A DNA stretch of 64,000 nucleotides from Hyphomicrobium sp. CS1GBMeth3 (GTDB lineage: Bacteria > Pseudomonadota > Alphaproteobacteria > Rhizobiales > Hyphomicrobiaceae), in contig NZ_FPHO01000003.1 of the NCBI RefSeq assembly GCF_900117455.1, positions 682,001-746,000 on the forward strand, read 5' to 3'. Positions 61,064 to 64,000 of this stretch are shown here, in pieces; position 1 is the stretch's first letter; every line of letters begins with the position of its first letter. The notes beneath the pieces were generated by a model. The model did no database searches and was not told where the DNA came from. It saw nothing but the letters and a program-made list of their open reading frames with translations. Made by a program: the position numbers and the translations under genes.

Positions 61064-61429
61064 ATGAAGACAGCGCTCGTCGTGGATGACTCCTCCTTCA
61101 TCCGCAAGATCGCAAGGCAGATCCTCGACAACATGGGCTTCGAGGTATCGGAAGCCGCGGACGGCTCCGATGCGCTCGCGCAATGCCAAAAGGGATTTCC
61201 CGATCTCATCCTGCTCGACTGGAACATGCCGGTGATGAGCGGGCTCGAGTTCTTGACCAAGCTGCGCAAGATGCCGGGCGGCGACGCACCCCAGGTCGTC
61301 TTCTGCACGACCGAGAACACGCGCGACAAAATCCTGACAGCGCTCGAAGCTGGCGCCACCGAGTACATCATGAAGCCCTTCGACCAGGAAATCATCCGCA
61401 CGAAGCTCGAGCAGATCGGAATGGTCTGA
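61064..61429 (+). CDS. cheY: Chemotaxis response regulator CheY
   Basis: A 121-residue single receiver domain: ALVVDDSSFIRKI with the acidic pair, phospho-Asp in LILLDWNMPVMSG (about residue 52), Thr in FCTTENT and Lys in YIMKPFD. ATG 61064 has AAAGGTGAG before it; TTG 61037 is a less likely start. Phospho-CheY binds the FliM/FliN switch to change motor rotation. Confidence 0.93.
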   Translation: MKTALVVDDSSFIRKIARQILDNMGFEVSEAADGSDALAQCQKGFPDLILLDWNMPVMSGLEFLTKLRKMPGGDAPQVVFCTTENTRDKILTALEAGATEYIMKPFDQEIIRTKLEQIGMV

Positions 61430-61510
61430 GAGCGACGGCGTAAGGCGAGGCTCCGCGAGCACCAGAGCAACGCAAACGGCTCAACCCCAAAAAGAGCAGC
61501 GATACTTGCC

Positions 61511-62437
61511 ATGTCCCAAGCGTTTGATGCCCTTTGCGACTATCTGCGCCGCCAATCCGGCCTCGTGATGGATCAGAGCAAGAAGTATCTCGTCGATAGC
61601 CGCGTCATGCCGATCGTACGGCGTGAGCGCCTGTCCGGCCTCGAAGAGCTCGTGGCGCTGCTGCAAAAAGGACAATCGCCGAAGCTCGCCAAGGACGTCA
61701 TCGAGGCGATGACCGTCAACGAAACCTACTTCTTCCGCGACAAGGCCCCCTTCGACCAGTTCCGCTCCGTCATGCTGCCGGCCCTCCTGACGGCACGGCA
61801 GAACGAGAAGCGCCTGCGCATCTGGTCCGCCGCCGCGTCGACGGGGCAAGAAGCCTACTCGCTGGCCATGATCCTCGAAGAGTTCGCCGCAAAGCTCGCC
61901 GGGTGGAAGATCGACATCGTCGCCACCGACCTTTCGGAGCAGGTGCTCGAGAAGGCAAAGAAGGGCATCTACTCGCAGTTCGAGGTCCAGCGCGGCCTGC
62001 CGACGCCGATGCTACTGCGTCATTTCAATCAGATCGGCGAAAGCTGGCAATTGTCTGACCACATTCGCTCGAAGGTGACCTTCCGGCAGCTGAACCTGCT
62101 CTCGGACTTTACGGTGCTCGGCCGCTTCGACGTCATTCTCTGCCGCAACGTGCTGATCTACTTCGACGCCGCGCGAAAGACGGACATCCTGGCCCGCATG
62201 ACCCGCGTGCTGGCACCCGACGGCTTCCTGACGCTCGGAGCCTCCGAGAGCCTCATCGGCCTCAAGACGGACCTTGTCGCCCATCCCGAGCACCGTGGCA
62301 TCTTCGCGCGCGCCGCTGCGGCTGCGGCCTCGACACCCCGCTTCACGCCGCGCACTGATCAGCCCAGCGCGACACTGCCGCCGGGCTTCGGCGCTACCGC
62401 GTTGTCCGCAGCGGCTCGCCTGCGCACCACCGGCTGA
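61511..62437 (+). CDS. cheR: Chemotaxis protein methyltransferase CheR
   Basis: A 308-residue SAM-dependent enzyme that methylates glutamates of chemoreceptors. The N-terminal CheR_N domain (about 1-60) and the catalytic domain with RIWSAAASTGQEAYSLAM (SAM site) and LCRNVLIYFD are clear. A Pro/Ala-rich tail extends beyond the usual 280 residues. No cheB lies in the window, so the matching methylesterase must be elsewhere. It ends 42 bases from the convergent lysozyme gene. Confidence 0.92.
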   Translation: MSQAFDALCDYLRRQSGLVMDQSKKYLVDSRVMPIVRRERLSGLEELVALLQKGQSPKLAKDVIEAMTVNETYFFRDKAPFDQFRSVMLPALLTARQNEKRLRIWSAAASTGQEAYSLAMILEEFAAKLAGWKIDIVATDLSEQVLEKAKKGIYSQFEVQRGLPTPMLLRHFNQIGESWQLSDHIRSKVTFRQLNLLSDFTVLGRFDVILCRNVLIYFDAARKTDILARMTRVLAPDGFLTLGASESLIGLKTDLVAHPEHRGIFARAAAAAASTPRFTPRTDQPSATLPPGFGATALSAAARLRTTG

Positions 62438-62478
62438 TCGCCAGTCAATGATCTGGGATTATTACGCGGCGGCGAACC

Positions 62479-63240
62479 TCAAACCCGCTGCGTTTCGTTG
62501 TCCGCCCGCTCCTGGCCGGAACGCGCGAGCTCGCTGCCCCGGTCAAGCTGGGCAAGGCGCGCAATGTCCGCCACGCGATCAGGCGCGAGAGCGTCCGTTC
62601 CGATCAAGGCGATCAGGGCGTCGCTCGATACATTGCCCATGGCTCCGGCGAGCGCCGCGCGCTCGACCCGAGGCCCGCGCTGGACAAGTGACTCGGGCGC
62701 TGGCGTAGCCTCAGCCGGCCGTGAGCGGATCAGGTCGGCCACCTGGCGCGCACTCTGGTCGCGCTCGGCCACGACAGGAGGCAGCCCAGTTGCCGCCCCC
62801 GCGTCCACGCGCGATGCAGACGCGATCATGTCCGGATTACCGATCCACTCGGCTTCCTGCGTCCGGCGGCTGACGAGCCCCTGCAGAACCTCCCCGCCAG
62901 CCTTGTTGTATTGAACGAAGATATCGCGCACGGCATCAAGATCACCGCGACGCACGGCATCGCCGAGCCCGCTGCCGATCCATGCCGTGCCAGCGTTGTA
63001 GGTGAGAGACGTGAGCGCAGCCTTGGTGCCCTCGTCCGTATGTCCCGCCGCCTTTTCGACGATGGCGCGTGCCGACGAGACCTCGGCATGGAAGCGCCGC
63101 TCCGCCTCGGCGCGGTCGATCACCTCACCGGCGAACTGGGCGCGCGTGCCATATCCGTTCGAGAACTGAGCATAGTCCCAGCTCGCTTGAGGCGTATAGC
63201 CCTCGAAGTTGCGGATCGCGTCCAGATAAAAGCTGTGCAT
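62479..63240 (-). CDS. GH24 (T4/lambdoid-type) lysozyme-like protein
   Basis: A 253-residue protein. The first 130 residues match GH24 endolysins: the Glu in NFEGYTP (residue 13) and the Asp nine positions later (WDYAQ, residue 22) correspond to Glu11/Asp20 of T4 lysozyme, followed by NGYGT, LTSLTYNAGTAWIGSG and GLVSRRTQEAEW. The remaining 120 residues are Ala/Arg-rich with no known domain. No signal peptide is seen. Its position beside flagellar genes suggests local peptidoglycan opening for the flagellum, but a phage remnant is also possible. It converges on cheR. Confidence 0.75.
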   Translation of the reverse strand: MHSFYLDAIRNFEGYTPQASWDYAQFSNGYGTRAQFAGEVIDRAEAERRFHAEVSSARAIVEKAAGHTDEGTKAALTSLTYNAGTAWIGSGLGDAVRRGDLDAVRDIFVQYNKAGGEVLQGLVSRRTQEAEWIGNPDMIASASRVDAGAATGLPPVVAERDQSARQVADLIRSRPAEATPAPESLVQRGPRVERAALAGAMGNVSSDALIALIGTDALAPDRVADIARLAQLDRGSELARSGQERADNETQRV

Positions 63241-63370
63241 GGCAGGGATCGAAGGCCTCCGGCCAGTCTTGTTAACGCGACGCCCTTGCGCAAACCTTGC
63301 CGCTCGCCGGCCCTCTCAGAGCTGGCACGTCAGTTGCGTAATCGGGATAGTGTCCTCGTTTGGTGCAACC

Positions 63371-63643
63371 ATGCAGCTTTCGGCAAGGCTTCGCGCTCGA
63401 ATCTCCGCTCTCGGCGAGCTCTCCCGACCTCTGGGAGAGCCCCGTGCGGCTGCCCTTGCTCGCAGCCTAGCCAATGCCGTTGCCGCCGACGTCGCCCGTG
63501 GCTACGACCCCGACGCCACCATCGACGACTGGATTCGCCGCATCGCCGAGGAGATCGTAAAGCACTCCCGCGCGAGCTCGACCGCGCCCGGCAAGGCTGC
63601 CCGCATGCGCCGCATCGGAGACGTCCTTCCCGAGGTCTACTGA
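63371..63643 (+). CDS. Small protein of unknown function
   Basis: A 90-residue basic, helical protein (MQLSARLRARISALGELSRP to GDVLPEVY) with no signal peptide, membrane segment or known domain. Its divergent neighbour is the lysozyme-like gene, 130 bases away. ATG 63371 is chosen because the open frame upstream to 63239 overlaps the start of that gene. No family is recognised. Confidence 0.55.
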   Translation: MQLSARLRARISALGELSRPLGEPRAAALARSLANAVAADVARGYDPDATIDDWIRRIAEEIVKHSRASSTAPGKAARMRRIGDVLPEVY

Positions 63644-63825
63644 GCCGATTTGTTGACAGGCTCTCAAAGGCTGTCCCATTCCGACACAAAAAATTCGATA
63701 AAATTTGAGCCAAGTTTTCGTCTGCGGCCTAAGCCACCTGCAACAGCCCTCGGGTTACAAAGTACCAGACTGCCGCAGCACAAAAAGCGGCAGACCGAAA
63801 AGCAGGGGTCGAGGGTCAGTTAAAC

Positions 63826-64000
63826 ATGTCGGATTCATCCAAGGTAGGTTTGCTCCGCCAGCGTCGCGACAACATTCGCGAGTGGCTTGACGAGGAAGCC
63901 CCCTACACCGAAGTCGACCAGCGTCATCTCGATGCGCACACGCCGGAGCGGGCCTACTGGCACCACGGCTATCAGGCTGCACTAACGGACGTAATGGCTA
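63826..64000 (+). CDS. Small protein of unknown function, 3' end outside window
   Basis: From ATG 63826, preceded by GAGGG at 63811, the frame is open to the window end (58 codons). It reads MSDSSKVGLLRQRRDNIREW, then DEEAPYTEVDQRHLDAHTPE and AYWHHGYQAAL, a charged helical start with His/Tyr-rich end. No known domain. The 182 bases before it contain only an AT-rich patch near 63690. Confidence 0.55.
   Translation, partial: MSDSSKVGLLRQRRDNIREWLDEEAPYTEVDQRHLDAHTPERAYWHHGYQAALTDVMA

Noticed and set aside
63653..63700. TTGACA at 63653 as a sigma-70 promoter for the last gene
   Set aside because: No TATAAT-like hexamer at 16-18 bases; ATAAAA further on is badly spaced.
1..64000. CRISPR arrays, tRNA genes, insertion sequences, attachment sites
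   Set aside because: No regularly spaced repeats, no tRNA-like TTCGAATC patterns with cloverleaf context, and no transposase or integrase frames were seen on reading.

Overview
The window is GC-rich, densely coded DNA from an alphaproteobacterium, most likely of the Hyphomicrobiales (Rhizobiales) and perhaps near Hyphomicrobium. The assignment rests on gene content: a fused SecDF, alphaproteobacterial fliG/fliM/che gene types, a DUF2171 protein, CoxG/Mo-hydroxylase modules, a Mur/Fur-like box before a Mn/Zn ABC operon, and several sites matching the EcfG general-stress promoter (GGAAC-N16/17-CGTT). No rRNA, tRNA, CRISPR, insertion sequence or prophage was recognised.

Positions 1-20.7 kb look like one catabolic island for a cyclic amide or N-heterocycle. 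It holds two xanthine-dehydrogenase-type molybdenum hydroxylases (one cut by the window edge, one complete as medium/small/large subunits), a BMP-type (nucleoside/purine-like) ABC importer, an amidase with an EamA transporter, an IclR regulator, an operon of N-methylhydantoinase-type HyuA and HyuB with CoxG and a creatininase-family hydrolase, and a divergent isochorismatase-family hydrolase. Three promoter regions of the island share one inverted repeat, ATCC(A/G)-N5-(T/C)GGAT, which suggests a single regulon. The reaction types suggest uptake, hydroxylation, ATP-dependent ring opening and amide hydrolysis. The substrate is not determined. Two gene remnants lie at the edges, the C-terminus of an xdhC and a frameshifted piece of lutB.

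Positions 21-31.3 kb hold a TetR regulator with a palindrome at its own promoter, a secreted Tlde1/DUF2778-like protein, and a LysR regulator. Next to the LysR gene, a perfect T-N11-A palindrome precedes a three-gene operon: an unknown protein, a urea/guanidine-type periplasmic binding protein without its own permease, and a 2-oxoglutarate/Fe(II) dioxygenase. A four-gene Mn/Zn ABC importer with a Mur/Fur-like operator follows.

Positions 31.4-41 kb hold an RND adaptor and pump, a small membrane protein, an MFS transporter, a putative exported protein and secDF. Positions 41-51 kb look like a stress and envelope region: DUF2171 protein, proline-rich secreted protein, SDR oxidoreductase, small cysteine-containing protein, hybrid histidine kinase, cytochrome c, paired membrane GTPases, AI-2E family transporter, ElaB/DUF883 and YqjE-like proteins. 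Five promoters here fit the EcfG pattern exactly or nearly so. A strongly folded, terminator-ended RNA element (50957-51120) lies before an OmpR-type two-component system.

Positions 53-64 kb hold a DUF4186 protein, an L,D-transpeptidase, then fliG, fliM, a 178-residue orphan gene, cheA (with a C-terminal receiver-like domain), cheW, cheY and cheR. A GH24 lysozyme-like gene converges on them, and two small hypothetical genes follow, the last cut by the window end.
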